From Mesorhizobium sp. Root102 (lineage in GTDB: Bacteria > Pseudomonadota > Alphaproteobacteria > Rhizobiales > Rhizobiaceae): a stretch of DNA of 64,000 nucleotides. The stretch's first letter is position 1; every line of letters starts with the position of its first letter. The notes under the pieces are model-generated. The model did no database searches. It was given only the letters and a program-made list of their open reading frames with translations, and was not told the origin of the DNA. Shown in pieces: positions 16,757 to 26,326 of the stretch. Position numbers and translations under genes: made by a program. The stretch spans positions 145,087 through 209,086 of the forward strand of contig NZ_LMCP01000003.1 of the NCBI RefSeq assembly GCF_001425625.1. The letters run 5' to 3'.

Positions 16757-17104
16757 ATGTACCAATTCTCCTACGCCGACATCCAGAGCACCTCCGTTGC
16801 CGACGCGAAGGACCGCGAGCGGGAGCTCCTGACCCGCTCGATCGACATGCTGGCGGCGGCGGCGGCGGCCGGCCACAGTTCGATGGAGGCGATCGAGGCG
16901 CTGCATTTCACCAACCGCGTCTGGACCGCCTTCGTCGAGGATCTCGGCTCCAGCGACAACGCCTTGCCCAAGGAGCTGCGCGCCAACCTCATTTCCATCG
17001 GCCTGTGGCTGCTGCGCGAGGCGGAAGACATTCGCCAGGGTCGCACCAACAATTTCGAAGGGCTGATCGAGGTGTCCCAGATCATCAGGGACGGCATTCA
17101 ATGA
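16757..17104 (+). CDS. flaF: Flagellin synthesis regulator FlaF
   Basis: 115 residues matching the FlaF family: an all-helical small protein beginning MYQFSYADIQSTSVADAKDR and containing EALHFTNRVWTAFVEDL and LRANLISIGLWLLREAEDIR. In Caulobacter and rhizobia FlaF and FlbT act on flagellin output: FlaF supports flagellin synthesis or secretion, and FlbT acts on flagellin mRNA. The stop overlaps the flbT ATG (ATGA), so the two are translationally coupled. Confidence 0.93.
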   Translation: MYQFSYADIQSTSVADAKDRERELLTRSIDMLAAAAAAGHSSMEAIEALHFTNRVWTAFVEDLGSSDNALPKELRANLISIGLWLLREAEDIRQGRTNNFEGLIEVSQIIRDGIQ

Positions 17105-17544
17105 CCAACACGCTGAAGATATCGCTGAAGCCGAACGAGAAGATCTACATCAACGGCGCCGTCATCCGGGTCGACCGCAAGGTCACCGTCGAATTGATGA
17201 ACGACGTCCAGTTCCTGCTCGAAAGCCATGTGATCCAGGCCGACGACGCCTCGACACCGCTCAAGCAGCTGTATTTCATCCTGCAGGTCATGCTGATGAA
17301 CCCGGCCGGCGCGGCCGCCGCGCGCGACATGTTCCGCCGTTCGCTACCGCTGCTGCTGGCAAACTTCGAGGACACCCAGATCTGCGGGGCGCTGAAACAG
17401 ATCGACCGCATGGTCGGCGAGGATCATATCTACGAGGCGCTGAAGGCAATCCGCGCGCTTTATCCGCTCGAACGCCGCGCGTTGGGCGGCAATGACGATG
17501 TTCCGGGTGCCCAGCGCCCGCTGGCTGTGGGAGCACGATACTGA
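17101..17544 (+). CDS. flbT: Flagellin mRNA regulator FlbT
   Basis: 147 residues from the ATG that overlaps the flaF stop. Family features are clear: LKPNEKIYINGAVIRVDRKV near the start, then VQFLLESHVIQADDASTPLK and LYFILQVMLMNP, and an end rich in helix (IYEALKAIRALYPLERRAL). In Caulobacter FlbT binds the 5' leader of flagellin mRNA and promotes its decay until the hook is complete; in Brucella its role appears to be activating. The two flagellin leaders of this window, each with a hairpin, are the natural candidate targets. Confidence 0.94.
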   Translation: MTNTLKISLKPNEKIYINGAVIRVDRKVTVELMNDVQFLLESHVIQADDASTPLKQLYFILQVMLMNPAGAAAARDMFRRSLPLLLANFEDTQICGALKQIDRMVGEDHIYEALKAIRALYPLERRALGGNDDVPGAQRPLAVGARY

Positions 17545-17951
17545 TGAATGTGGATATGACGACGACGATACCGACCGGCGCCAACCAGGCCACCGCGTCG
17601 ACTTCGAAGACAGCGGTCGACTACCAGTCCTTCCTCAAGCTTCTGATCGCCGAGATGAAGAACCAGGACCCGACCAAGCCGATGGATTCGACGCAGTATG
17701 TCGCCCAGCTCGCCACCTTCTCGCAGGTTGAGCAATCGGTGCAAACCAACACCAAGCTCGGCCAGATCATGCAATCCTCGGCACTGTCACAGGCCGACGC
17801 GCTGATCGGGCGCTCGATAACCTCCGCCGACGGCAAGACGACGGGCACGGTGGCCTCGGTGCGCCTCGCCAGCAGCGGTCTCATCGCCGTGTTGCAGAAT
17901 GGCACGGAAGTCGCGGTAGGCCCGGGAGTCTCGGTCAAGGCTGCGAGCTGA
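17544..17951 (+). CDS. flgD: Flagellar hook-capping protein FlgD
   Basis: 135 residues, the short rhizobial form. The conserved FlgD N-terminal segment is VDYQSFLKLLIAEMKNQDPT, then KPMDSTQYVAQLATFSQVEQ. A small beta-rich end (ALIGRSITSADGK and the part after it) follows; the long Ig-like region of enterobacterial FlgD is absent. FlgD caps the growing hook. The ATG shares one base with the flbT stop. An ATG four codons further in is a possible alternative start. Confidence 0.92.
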   Translation: MNVDMTTTIPTGANQATASTSKTAVDYQSFLKLLIAEMKNQDPTKPMDSTQYVAQLATFSQVEQSVQTNTKLGQIMQSSALSQADALIGRSITSADGKTTGTVASVRLASSGLIAVLQNGTEVAVGPGVSVKAAS

Positions 17952-17975
17952 CGCTTTCGACAGAGAGCCAGTCCC

Positions 17976-18242
17976 ATGAACGAGGCCGACGCTCTCGATA
18001 TCGTCCAGTTCGCGGTATGGACGGTGCTCACCGCGTCCGCGCCGGTGGTGCTGGTCGCCATGGTGGTCGGCATCGGCATCGCCCTCATCCAAGCGCTGAC
18101 GCAGGTTCAGGAGATCACCTTGACCTTCGTGCCGAAGATCGTCGCCATCATGCTGGTGGTGGCGCTGACCGGCCCCTTCATCGGCAGCCAGATATCGGCC
18201 TTCACCAACGTCATCTTCGAGCGCATCCAGAACGGCTTCTGA
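17976..18242 (+). CDS. fliQ: Flagellar type III export gate protein FliQ
   Basis: 88 residues with two transmembrane helices (WTVLTASAPVVLVAMVVGIG and KIVAIMLVVALTGPFIG) joined by the conserved loop IALIQALTQVQEITLTFVPK. This is the standard FliQ form. FliQ works with FliP and FliR in the export gate. In S. meliloti flhA follows; here about 4.8 kb of other genes intervene. The 243 bases downstream hold no gene I can support. Confidence 0.96.
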   Translation: MNEADALDIVQFAVWTVLTASAPVVLVAMVVGIGIALIQALTQVQEITLTFVPKIVAIMLVVALTGPFIGSQISAFTNVIFERIQNGF

Positions 18243-18485
18243 GCCAGTTCCAGGAAGGTGTGCCGCGACATGCCATCCGCAATTGCGCGAAGACAGACGC
18301 CCGCCGGTCCCTAAGCGCCTCCGGACGTGCCGGGAGAAAGAGCGTGGACCGCCTCTATCCCATTGTTGGACCATGAGCTTTTTCGAAAGACGTTCGCCCT
18401 TTGCGACGCCATGCCCTACTTTCGGCAAATGATCTTGAGCAAACGGATCATCTGACGAATCGGCACGACATGGCAGGAACCTCCG

Positions 18486-20129
18486 ATGATTGACGAAAAG
18501 CCGGAAAGCGAGAGCGTCTCGTCGCTGGCGCCCTTCCGGCACGGCATTTTCCGCGCCGTGTGGGCCGCAAGTCTCGTCTCCAATTTCGGCGGCCTGATCC
18601 AGGGCGTCGGCGCCGCCTGGATGATGACCACGATCGCCACCTCGCCCTATCAGGTGGCCCTGGTTCAGGCTTCGACCACCTTGCCGATCATGCTGTTTGC
18701 GCTCGTCGCCGGCGCCATCGCCGATAGTTTCGACCGGCGCAAGGTGATGCTGGTCGCCCAGACCTTCATGCTGGTCGTCTCGGTGCTTCTGACCCTGTTC
18801 ACCTATTCCGGCTTGATCACGCCGTGGACGCTGCTTGCCTTCACCTTCCTGATCGACAGTGGCACCGCGCTCAACAGCCCGTCATGGCAGGCCTCCGTCG
18901 GCGACATCGTTCCTCGCAATAAGGTGCCGGCCGCCGTAGCGCTCAACTCGATGGGCTTCAACCTGACCCGCAGCGTGGGCCCCGCGATCGGCGGTATCAT
19001 CGTCGCCGCGGCCGGTGCGGCCGCCGCCTTCGCGGCGAACGCGGTGAGCTATATCGGCCTGATCGTCGTGCTGGCGCGCTGGAAGCCGGACGTGCCGGTA
19101 TCGACCTTGCCGCGCGAGTCGCTGGGTGCCGCCATGGGCGCCGGCCTGCGCTATGTCGCCATGTCGCCCAACATCGGCAAGGTGCTGGTCAGAGGCGCCG
19201 CTTTCGGCTTCAGTGCCGGCGCGGTGCTGGCGTTGCTGCCGCTGGTGGCGCGTGACGTCGTCAAGGGCGATGCGCTGACCTACGGCATCATGCTCGGCGC
19301 CTTCGGCATCGGTGCGGTCGGCGGCGCCTTGATCAGCGTCAGGCTGCGGCAGCTGCTGTCCAGCGAGACGATGGTGCGCTGTGCTTTCGCCGGCTTCGCC
19401 GTCTGCGCCTTCAATGCCGCCGTCAGCCAGCATGCCTGGCAGACGTCGCTCGGCCTGCTTGTCGGCGGCGCTTGCTGGGTGATCGCGCTGTCGCATTTCA
19501 ACGTCACGGTCCAGATGGCGACACCGCGCTGGGTGGTCGGCCGGGTGCTGTCGGTCTATCAGACCGCGACCTTCGGCGGCATCGCGCTCGGCAGCTGGAT
19601 CTGGGGCGTCGTCGCCGATGCGCATGGCGCCGAAACCGCGCTGATCGCCGCCAGCATCGCCATGCTGGCCGGCGCCGCCATCGGTCTTTTGCTCCCGCTG
19701 CCGCAACAGCAGGTGCTCAACCTCGACCCGCTCAACCGCTTCAAGGAACCGCATTTGGCGCTTGACCTGAAGCCGCGCAGTGGTCCCATCGCCATCATGA
19801 TCGAGTATGTGATCCGGCACGAGGACGAACCGGAATTCCTCGCCATCATGGCCGAACGCGGCCGCGTCCGCCGCCGTGACGGCGCCCGCAACTGGACGCT
19901 GGCGCGCGATCTCGAGAATCCCACCATATGGATCGAGCACTACCACACGCCGACCTGGATCGAATATGTGCGCCACAATGGACGCATCACCCATGCCGAC
20001 GCCGTCATCGGCGAGCGCGTGCGGGCGCTGCACAGCGGCGACGAGCCGCCACGCGTGCGGCGCATGATCGAGCGCCCAACGACCGCCGGCACGACGCTTG
20101 TGATGGCCAAGGGGCCGATCGAGCATTAA
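18486..20129 (+). CDS. MFS exporter with C-terminal ABM-like domain
   Basis: 547 residues. About 12 transmembrane helices fill residues 20-410. The MFS loop motif appears as GAIADSFDRRKVM after helix 2, and the N-terminus FRAVWAASLVSNFGGLIQGV is typical of the EntS-like MFS_3 group. The last 120 residues form a soluble domain (IEYVIRHEDEPEFLAIMAER, GARNWTLARDLENP, then WIEHYHTPTWIEYVRHNG) of dimeric ferredoxin-like, antibiotic-monooxygenase type, a known extension of this MFS group. The substrate is unknown; siderophore or drug export is the family expectation. It lies in the block separating fliQ from flhA. Confidence 0.85.
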   Translation: MIDEKPESESVSSLAPFRHGIFRAVWAASLVSNFGGLIQGVGAAWMMTTIATSPYQVALVQASTTLPIMLFALVAGAIADSFDRRKVMLVAQTFMLVVSVLLTLFTYSGLITPWTLLAFTFLIDSGTALNSPSWQASVGDIVPRNKVPAAVALNSMGFNLTRSVGPAIGGIIVAAAGAAAAFAANAVSYIGLIVVLARWKPDVPVSTLPRESLGAAMGAGLRYVAMSPNIGKVLVRGAAFGFSAGAVLALLPLVARDVVKGDALTYGIMLGAFGIGAVGGALISVRLRQLLSSETMVRCAFAGFAVCAFNAAVSQHAWQTSLGLLVGGACWVIALSHFNVTVQMATPRWVVGRVLSVYQTATFGGIALGSWIWGVVADAHGAETALIAASIAMLAGAAIGLLLPLPQQQVLNLDPLNRFKEPHLALDLKPRSGPIAIMIEYVIRHEDEPEFLAIMAERGRVRRRDGARNWTLARDLENPTIWIEHYHTPTWIEYVRHNGRITHADAVIGERVRALHSGDEPPRVRRMIERPTTAGTTLVMAKGPIEH

Positions 20130-20199
20130 TGTATATCGCCAAAAACTGCGCGGCGGTTTTTGGTGGAAGTGCGCGGAATCTGAGGCTGTGATCGCTGCT

Positions 20200-20540
20200 C
20201 TACTTTGCCAGCAGCGCGAGAAAATTATCGAGGCTTTGCCGCATCAGCAACTCGGCCTTCTCGGCGCCGCCCCATTGCGCACTGGCCGTCGATCCACATG
20301 CGGGCAAGCCCGTAGACCAGGGCTCGCGCCTGCAGCGGAATGCCTTCCATATCCATTGTTCGCAGTTGGCGGGCAGCGCGCGCGTCTTCCAGGATCCGCA
20401 CCATCATGCCGCGGATTTCTTCGTTGAGTTCAACAAGCCTCTCGGAGGCGTCGAAATCGATCGCCCGGCGCATCGAGATGATCTGGAAATGCGTCGGGTT
20501 GTCGATGACCCAGCGTAGATAGGCGATGCCGAGCGCCCGG
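20200..20540 (-). pseudogene. TetR-family regulator remnant (C-terminal part, frameshifted)
   Basis: On the minus strand the frame RALGIAYLRWVIDNPTHFQI continues into ISMRRAIDFDASERLVELNE and ends near ARALVYGLARMWIDGQ. This is the ligand-binding half of a TetR regulator of the WHG type. Near 20273-20280 the frame slips; the expected end (AEKAELLMRQSLDNFLALLA then Lys and stop at 20200) is found in another frame, fitting loss of one base. The DNA-binding N-terminal half is missing: upstream of about 20540 the sequence belongs to another gene fragment. The remnant cannot make a working repressor. Confidence 0.75.
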
Positions 20541-20685
20541 CGGCTACGACATATGGCTGACCTTCGTGATCGCCGAGGGCAAACGCGCGGTGCACGACGT
20601 CCACTATTGGCCCTATGTGGCGCTTCTCGTCGCCGTCATAGCCATGCGCTGGTGGGGTGGAAAAACGCGAGCGGTTGCCCGCTAG
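20541..20685 (+). pseudogene. Remnant of a membrane protein, C-terminal end only
   Basis: The + strand frame at 20542-20685 reads GYDIWLTFVIAEGKRAVHDV, then HYWPYVALLVAVIAMRWWGG, and ends at a stop. G/C dominates at third positions, as in real genes here, and there is one clear transmembrane segment. It has no start codon or 5' part and begins where the TetR remnant on the other strand breaks off. I do not recognise the family. It may be the former target of the TetR regulator, since such pairs are usually divergent; that is inference. Confidence 0.5.
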
Positions 20686-20693
20686 CCTTCCCG

Positions 20694-22475
20694 CTAACCC
20701 TCGCCCGACAGGTCCCGGCGCGCCTTGTCGAGTTCCTCGGCATAGCGCCGCATCAGATGGCCTTCGGTCAAGAGCCCCAGAACGATATGGTCGGTGAAAT
20801 CCTCGACCACGGCGAGTTCTTCGGCGCCCGCGCGCTGGAACGTCTCAGCAGCAGCCTGCACGTTCATGCTCGGCACCAGCACCGCGTCCTTGTACTTGGC
20901 AAGATCGCGCACCGCCACCTCGCCATCGGAAGGATCGCTGTGCAGTTCGGCCACGATCAGCACGCCGACATAGTGATCGCCCGCATCGACGGCGATGACG
21001 CGCTGGGCCGAGCCAAGCGGCACTTGCCTGCGGAAGGCGGCCAGCGTCGTCGTGGCGTCGATGGTCTTGATGTCCTTGCGCATCATCGAGCCGACGGTGA
21101 GGCTGCGCATCCAGCCGACATCGTGGGCGCTGCGGATGGTCTCGCCACGCAGATGGAAGCGCCATGTCGAGAACGAGTAGCCGAAGGTCTCGCGCACCAG
21201 TATGGCCGACATGATCGAGGCCGCAAGGACAACACCGGTCAGCGTCAGGTCGCGGGTCGATTCCAACGCCAGGAAGGTCATCGTCAGCGGACCGCCGACG
21301 ACACCGACGGCGAGCGACGTCATGCCGACGACAGCGGCAACCGCAGGGTCGATGCCGGTTGCCGGCGAGACGACAACCATCACATCCGCGAACGCCTTGC
21401 CGAGCAGCGCGCCGAGGAACAGCGAGGCGAAGAACAGTCCGCCGCGAAAGCCCGATCCCAGCGAAACCGCCGATGCCGCCAGCTTGAGCACGAAGACGCT
21501 TGCCACCACGGCCAGCCCGTAATTCATCGAGAATTCGCGATGCAGAGCGCCATGGCCGCTGGACAGGACCTGCGGCGTGATCAGCCCCAGCAAGCCAACG
21601 ATGACGCCGCCGATGATGGGGCGCAGCGACGCATCGATCGACAGCCTGGCAAAACCGCGTTCGATCAGCGTCACCAGCTGCATGATGGCGATCGAGGCGG
21701 CACCGCCGAGCAGGCCAAGCATCAGGAACGGCACGTACTGGCTGGCGGTGAGCGCCGGCAGGCCCGAAAGCTCAAGCGGGAACGGCACGCCGCCGAACAT
21801 TTCGGCGGTCAGCGAGGCTGAGATCGCGGCGGTCATGACAGGCGCGACATTGGCGACCGAGTAGATGCCGATGACCAGTTCGAAGCCGTAGAAGGCGCCG
21901 GTCAGCGGTGCATCGAAGGCGGCGGCGATGGCGCCGGCCGCACCACAGCCGACCAGGATTCGGACATCGTTGCGGCGCAGCCGGAAGATGCCCGCCAGCC
22001 GCGAGGCCAGGCCGGACCCGACCTGCGTGTAGCCGGCTTCCAGCCCGACCGAGGCGCCAAAACCGCTGGAGATCATCGTCTGGCCAGCAATAATGAAGGT
22101 GTCGGTCAGCGACATGCGCCCGCCATAGAGCGCGTTGGCCTCGATCGGGTCGATCGGGGTGCGGAATTTCCGCTTCCGCAGCCAGATCACCGTCAGCCCG
22201 AGCAGGATACCGCCGATCGCCGGGATCAATGCCTGCATCGGATTGGCGAGTGAGAACATGCCGGAAAGCCGACCGCCGGGCTGAACGCCGAACAACAGCC
22301 CGTGCAGATCCTGCACGATCTGACTCATCGCCGTGACCAGGATGCCGGCCATGACGCCTACGACGCCGGCCAAGATGACCACGGCGATGCCGCGCGCCTC
22401 GAGCAGCGGCACCGATCGGATCAGCACCGCGCGCAGCCGGCGGGCGTAGACTTGCGGTTGGTTTCTGGAAAGCAC
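20694..22475 (-). CDS. CLC-type chloride channel or antiporter with CBS domains
   Basis: 593 residues from a GTG start. The CLC membrane domain covers about residues 30-430. The first anion-site segment is GFGASVGLEAGYT with the gating-type Glu146, the second is SGFRGGLFFASLFLGA, and Glu199 in FYGFELVIG occupies the internal proton-glutamate position, which would suit H+/anion exchange. Two CBS domains follow (about residues 455-580; MRKDIKTIDATTTLAAF and DAVLVPSMNVQAAAETF) and probably sense nucleotides. Gene context (next to a broken TetR pair and an ABM gene) does not point to a specific role. Confidence 0.9.
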   Translation of the reverse strand: MLSRNQPQVYARRLRAVLIRSVPLLEARGIAVVILAGVVGVMAGILVTAMSQIVQDLHGLLFGVQPGGRLSGMFSLANPMQALIPAIGGILLGLTVIWLRKRKFRTPIDPIEANALYGGRMSLTDTFIIAGQTMISSGFGASVGLEAGYTQVGSGLASRLAGIFRLRRNDVRILVGCGAAGAIAAAFDAPLTGAFYGFELVIGIYSVANVAPVMTAAISASLTAEMFGGVPFPLELSGLPALTASQYVPFLMLGLLGGAASIAIMQLVTLIERGFARLSIDASLRPIIGGVIVGLLGLITPQVLSSGHGALHREFSMNYGLAVVASVFVLKLAASAVSLGSGFRGGLFFASLFLGALLGKAFADVMVVVSPATGIDPAVAAVVGMTSLAVGVVGGPLTMTFLALESTRDLTLTGVVLAASIMSAILVRETFGYSFSTWRFHLRGETIRSAHDVGWMRSLTVGSMMRKDIKTIDATTTLAAFRRQVPLGSAQRVIAVDAGDHYVGVLIVAELHSDPSDGEVAVRDLAKYKDAVLVPSMNVQAAAETFQRAGAEELAVVEDFTDHIVLGLLTEGHLMRRYAEELDKARRDLSGEG

Positions 22476-22599
22476 CGTGGCGGCTCGCCGATATCAAAAG
22501 GCAGTGGAAAGCCCGCCTGATACGCCCGGCGACACGGCATGGCAACCACAATGGCGACAGACAAGGCGCCATTGTGGTGCGAAACAGACCCCAGATCGA

Positions 22600-22899
22600 T
22601 CAGGTCGGCATGGGCTCGCCGGCTTCATAGAGCACGAGGTTGCGCTCGCCGATGCCCAGCGCCGGCCAGCTTGCGCGCCAGTCGGCAAGGTGCGGCGAGC
22701 GAAAATGCGCGTCGAGCGCTGCCCTGTCGCCCCAGACTTCCGTGACCCGGATGAGTCCGGCATCGAACACATCCTGCGCATAGGAATATTCGACACAGCC
22801 GGGCTCGGCGCGGCTGGCGGAAACCATGCGTTCCATCGCGGGCTTGGCTTCCTCCAATTTGTCTGGCGGCAAGCGGATGGTGCCGATGATCAGAAGCAT
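22600..22899 (-). CDS. Small ABM-family monooxygenase-like protein
   Basis: 99 residues from the ATG with GAAGGGA 6 bases upstream. The fold is the antibiotic biosynthesis monooxygenase type: MLLIIGTIRLPPDKLEEAKP, AEPGCVEYSYAQDVFD, and VTEVWGDRAALDAHFRSPHL. Such proteins act as dimers on quinols or other reactive organics; the substrate here is unknown. It lies between the CLC gene (same strand) and flhA (opposite strand). The MFS protein earlier in this block carries a C-terminal domain of the same general fold. Confidence 0.85.
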   Translation of the reverse strand: MLLIIGTIRLPPDKLEEAKPAMERMVSASRAEPGCVEYSYAQDVFDAGLIRVTEVWGDRAALDAHFRSPHLADWRASWPALGIGERNLVLYEAGEPMPT

Positions 22900-23045
22900 G
22901 GGTTTTCCCTTCTTTACGAAGCCGGCCCGCACGCCCACCTGCTCACGATCGTTCGAACTAGCCAATCTCCCACCCTCGCGCAAGCTTGGCGGGCTACTCT
23001 CGCAGGGCTGTCGCGCGCTCGGCAGGCTTCGAATTTGGGGACGAC

Positions 23046-25133
23046 ATGGCGATCAGCGAAAGCATTCAGCCCGGCGCGGTGGCCAAGAATGGCCGCGACG
23101 TCTTCTTTGCCATCGGCATCGTCATCATCCTGGCCGTGCTGTTCCTGCCGATCCCGGCCTTTCTCATCGACATCGGCCTCGCCTTCTCGATCGCGCTTTC
23201 GGTGCTGATCCTGATGGTGGCGCTGTGGATCCAGCGGCCGCTCGATTTCTCGTCATTCCCGACCGTGCTGCTGATCGCCACCATGCTGCGGCTGTCGCTC
23301 AACATCGCTACCACGCGCATGATCCTGTCGCACGGCAATGAGGGCACGCACGCCGCCGGCTACGTCATCGCCGGCTTCTCCAAGCTGGTGATGGCCAGCG
23401 ACTTCGTCATTGGCCTCATCGTCTTCATGATCCTGATCGTGGTGAACTTCATCGTCATCACCAAGGGCGCCACGCGTATCGCCGAAGTCGGCGCCCGCTT
23501 CACCCTCGACGCCATCCCCGGCAAGCAGATGTCGATCGACGCCGACCTCTCCGCCGGCATGATCGACGACAAGACCGCACAGCTGCGCCGCCGTGAACTG
23601 GAAGAAGAAAGCTCCTTCTTCGGTTCGATGGACGGCGCCTCTAAATTCGTCCGCGGCGATGCCATCGCCGGCCTCATCATCACCGCCATCAACATCGTCG
23701 GCGGCATCGCCATCGGCTACATCAGGCACGGCATGGGCATGGGCGAAGCCGCCGACGTGTTCATCAAGCTGTCGGTCGGCGACGGCCTCGTCACCCAGAT
23801 CCCGGCGCTGATCGTTTCGCTCGCCGCCGGCCTGCTCGTCTCCAAGGGCGGCACTCGCGGCTCGACCAACCAGGCGGTGTTCGGCCAGCTCGGCGCCCAT
23901 CCGCGTGCCCTGTACGTCGCGGCATCGCTGCTGGTGCTGCTTGGCCTGATGCCCGGCCTGCCGCTGTTCCCGTTCTTCGCGCTCGCCGCCGGCATGGCTG
24001 GCCTCGGCTACGTCATCCCGATGCGCCACAATCGCGCCGTCGCCGAAGCCGAGGCAATCAAGGATCAGGAAAAAGCGACCAAGGTCGAGGAGGAGAAGAA
24101 CTCGGTCAAGGCCTCGCTCGCCACCGCCGAGATCGAACTCTTGATCGGCAAGCAGCTGTCGACAAGGCTGCTGACGTCGCATCAGGAACTGGTTTTTCGC
24201 ATGGGCAAGATGCGCAAGAAATTCGCCACCCAGTATGGCTTCGTCGTACCGGAAGTGCGTGTCGCCGACGATTTCGCCATCCCGCCGAAGAGCTACCAGA
24301 TCAAGGTGCACGGCACCGTGGTGGCCGAATATCAGATGCGCGTCGGCGAGATCATGGTGCTGCTGGGCAACCGCGACATACCCGAAATACCGGGCGAGGA
24401 AATCCGCGAGCCGGCCTTCGGCATGCGCGCCTATTCGGTGGTCGAGGCCTTCGCCGAGGATCTGAAGCGCGAGAACTACACCTTCGCCGACAACATGTCG
24501 GTGCTGCTGACCCATCTCTCCGAGGTCATCCGCAACAACCTGCCGCAGCTTCTGTCCTACAAGGACATGAAGGCGCTGCTCGAGCGGCAGGACCAGGAGT
24601 ATCGCAAGCTCGCCGACGAGATCTGCACCACGCACATCTCCTACCCCGGCCTGCAAGCGGTGCTGAAGCTGCTGCTCGCCGAGCGCGTCTCGATCCGCAA
24701 TCTGCACCTGATCATCGAGGCGATCGCCGAGATCGCGCCGCATGTGCGCCGCACCGAGCAGATCGTCGAACATGTCCGCATCCGCATGGCCCAGCAGATC
24801 TGCGGCGACCTCTCCGAGGGCGGCGTGCTGAAGGTGCTGCGCCTCGGCAACCGCTGGGACCTCGCCTTCCACCAGAGCCTCAAGCGCGACGCCAAGGGCG
24901 AGGTGCGCGAGTTCGACATCGACCCGCGCCAGCTCGAGGAGTTTGGCCAGGACGCGACCAAGGCGATCAAGAAATATCTGGAAGCCGGCGAGCGTTTCGT
25001 CCTCGTCACCGCGCCCGACGCCCGCCCCTATGTGCGCATGATCATCGAGCGGCTGTTCACCACGCTGCCGGTACTCAGCCATGTCGAAATCGCCAAGGGC
25101 GTCGAGATCAGGGTGCTCGGAACCATATCGTGA
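23046..25133 (+). CDS. flhA: Flagellar export gate protein FlhA
   Basis: The ATG at 23046 has GGGGACG upstream and gives 695 residues, the family length; the open frame extends 60 bases further without a better start. About eight transmembrane helices fill residues 15-320. The FHIPEP-family segment [20 protein letters not shown] and the conserved cytoplasmic loop [20 protein letters not shown] are present, followed by [14 protein letters not shown]. The C-terminal cytoplasmic domain (from about residue 345) docks chaperone-substrate pairs. FlhA drives proton-powered export. The stop overlaps the fliR start (GTGA). Confidence 0.97.
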   Translation: MAISESIQPGAVAKNGRDVFFAIGIVIILAVLFLPIPAFLIDIGLAFSIALSVLILMVALWIQRPLDFSSFPTVLLIATMLRLSLNIATTRMILSHGNEGTHAAGYVIAGFSKLVMASDFVIGLIVFMILIVVNFIVITKGATRIAEVGARFTLDAIPGKQMSIDADLSAGMIDDKTAQLRRRELEEESSFFGSMDGASKFVRGDAIAGLIITAINIVGGIAIGYIRHGMGMGEAADVFIKLSVGDGLVTQIPALIVSLAAGLLVSKGGTRGSTNQAVFGQLGAHPRALYVAASLLVLLGLMPGLPLFPFFALAAGMAGLGYVIPMRHNRAVAEAEAIKDQEKATKVEEEKNSVKASLATAEIELLIGKQLSTRLLTSHQELVFRMGKMRKKFATQYGFVVPEVRVADDFAIPPKSYQIKVHGTVVAEYQMRVGEIMVLLGNRDIPEIPGEEIREPAFGMRAYSVVEAFAEDLKRENYTFADNMSVLLTHLSEVIRNNLPQLLSYKDMKALLERQDQEYRKLADEICTTHISYPGLQAVLKLLLAERVSIRNLHLIIEAIAEIAPHVRRTEQIVEHVRIRMAQQICGDLSEGGVLKVLRLGNRWDLAFHQSLKRDAKGEVREFDIDPRQLEEFGQDATKAIKKYLEAGERFVLVTAPDARPYVRMIIERLFTTLPVLSHVEIAKGVEIRVLGTIS

Positions 25134-25882
25134 GCGTGCTTTCGCAAGGCGTCGTCATCGCGGCGTTCCTCGCCTTCTGCCGCATCGGTGCCTGCTTCAT
25201 GCTGATGCCGGGCCTGTCCAGTGCCCGCGTTCCCGTCCAGGTCAGGCTGTTCGTCGCGGTCGCCGCCACCGGCGGCCTGCTTGCCTTCCTGTGGGACAAG
25301 ATCTTTCCCTTCGTCGATCCGCGTCCGCAAATCCTGGTGCCGATGATCATCTCGGAACTTCTGGTCGGCGGCCTGATCGGCGCCATGACCAGGCTCTACA
25401 TGGAAGCCCTGCGCTTCATGGGCTCGGCCATCGCCATGCTGGTCGGCTATGGCGGCACCGGCGGACCGGCGATCGAGGAGCCCGAACCCCAGGCTGCCCT
25501 TGCCGCCATCATCTCGTTTTCGGCCCTGCTGATGCTGTTCGTCTTCGATTTCGACCACGAGATCATACGCGCGCTTGTGTCTTCCTACACGGTCGCGCCG
25601 GTCAACATCTTCTTCAACCCGCAGGCCGCACTCGTCGATGTCACCGACACGGTGTCGGACACCTTCTTCCTGGTCATCCGCCTCGGCAGCCCGTTTGTCG
25701 CCTATGCCATTCTCGTCAACCTGACGATCGGCTTCGTCAACAAGCTGACCCCGCAGATTCCGATCTATTTCATCTCCCAGCCCTTCATCATCGCCGGCGG
25801 CATGATCATCTTCTATTTTGCCGTCGGCACCATGCTGTCGTTGTTCGTCGATGGCTTTGTCGACCTGACATTGGCGAGATAG
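25130..25882 (+). CDS. fliR: Flagellar export gate protein FliR
   Basis: 250 residues from a GTG overlapping the flhA stop. About six hydrophobic segments are visible. Family segments include [20 protein letters not shown] near the start, [17 protein letters not shown] and [20 protein letters not shown] near the end. FliR joins FliP and FliQ in the export gate. flhB is absent from the window. The start of the FliJ-like gene follows after two bases. Confidence 0.96.
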   Translation: MSVLSQGVVIAAFLAFCRIGACFMLMPGLSSARVPVQVRLFVAVAATGGLLAFLWDKIFPFVDPRPQILVPMIISELLVGGLIGAMTRLYMEALRFMGSAIAMLVGYGGTGGPAIEEPEPQAALAAIISFSALLMLFVFDFDHEIIRALVSSYTVAPVNIFFNPQAALVDVTDTVSDTFFLVIRLGSPFVAYAILVNLTIGFVNKLTPQIPIYFISQPFIIAGGMIIFYFAVGTMLSLFVDGFVDLTLAR

Positions 25883-25884
25883 AA

Positions 25885-26268
25885 ATGAGCCCACGCAAGG
25901 ACCGCCTCCGAAAACTGGTCAAGGTGCAGGAACAGCTGAAGGCGCTGCACGAAACTCGCCACGCCACCTTCCTTGCCGCAGCCAGTGCCGCCGAGACCGA
26001 AGCCCGCGATCTGGTGGGGCATTTCGACCAAAACAATTCTCTCTCCGGCCTGTTTCCCGATCTCTACCACCGCCGCATCGCCCAGGCCGTCGTCCGCCAG
26101 GAGGCGAACTTGGCAAATGCGAAGCAAGAAGCCAGCCTCATCGCCGCCGCGACCGCCCGCACCAACATGGTCGAGCGCGCCTACAAGGATGTGCGCGACC
26201 GCGACGAGCGCGAACGCTCCGACCGCGAGCGGCTGGACATCATCGCGCAGAAGCGAAACGGAGAGTAG
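25885..26268 (+). CDS. Small coiled-coil protein after fliR, probable FliJ-like
   Basis: 127 residues, highly charged and without a signal or membrane segment. It is almost entirely predicted helix: RKDRLRKLVKVQEQLKALHE at the start and VERAYKDVRDRDERERSDRE at the end flank a middle of about 60 residues. Size, charge and two long antiparallel helices resemble FliJ, the export chaperone bound to the FliI ATPase ring. It starts two bases after fliR, so it is co-transcribed with flhA-fliR. No signature residue proves the family; the call rests on shape and place. Confidence 0.55.
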   Translation: MSPRKDRLRKLVKVQEQLKALHETRHATFLAAASAAETEARDLVGHFDQNNSLSGLFPDLYHRRIAQAVVRQEANLANAKQEASLIAAATARTNMVERAYKDVRDRDERERSDRERLDIIAQKRNGE

Positions 26269-26326
26269 TGCCGGGGTGCAGAGAGTTGGCCCAAATCTAT
26301 CAGGCTAATCCTCTCAATGTCCGGAA

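Noticed and set aside
23253..25082. Minus-strand open frame of 609 codons opposite flhA
   Set aside because: Antisense of a full-length, conserved flhA; composition is that of a reverse-frame shadow.
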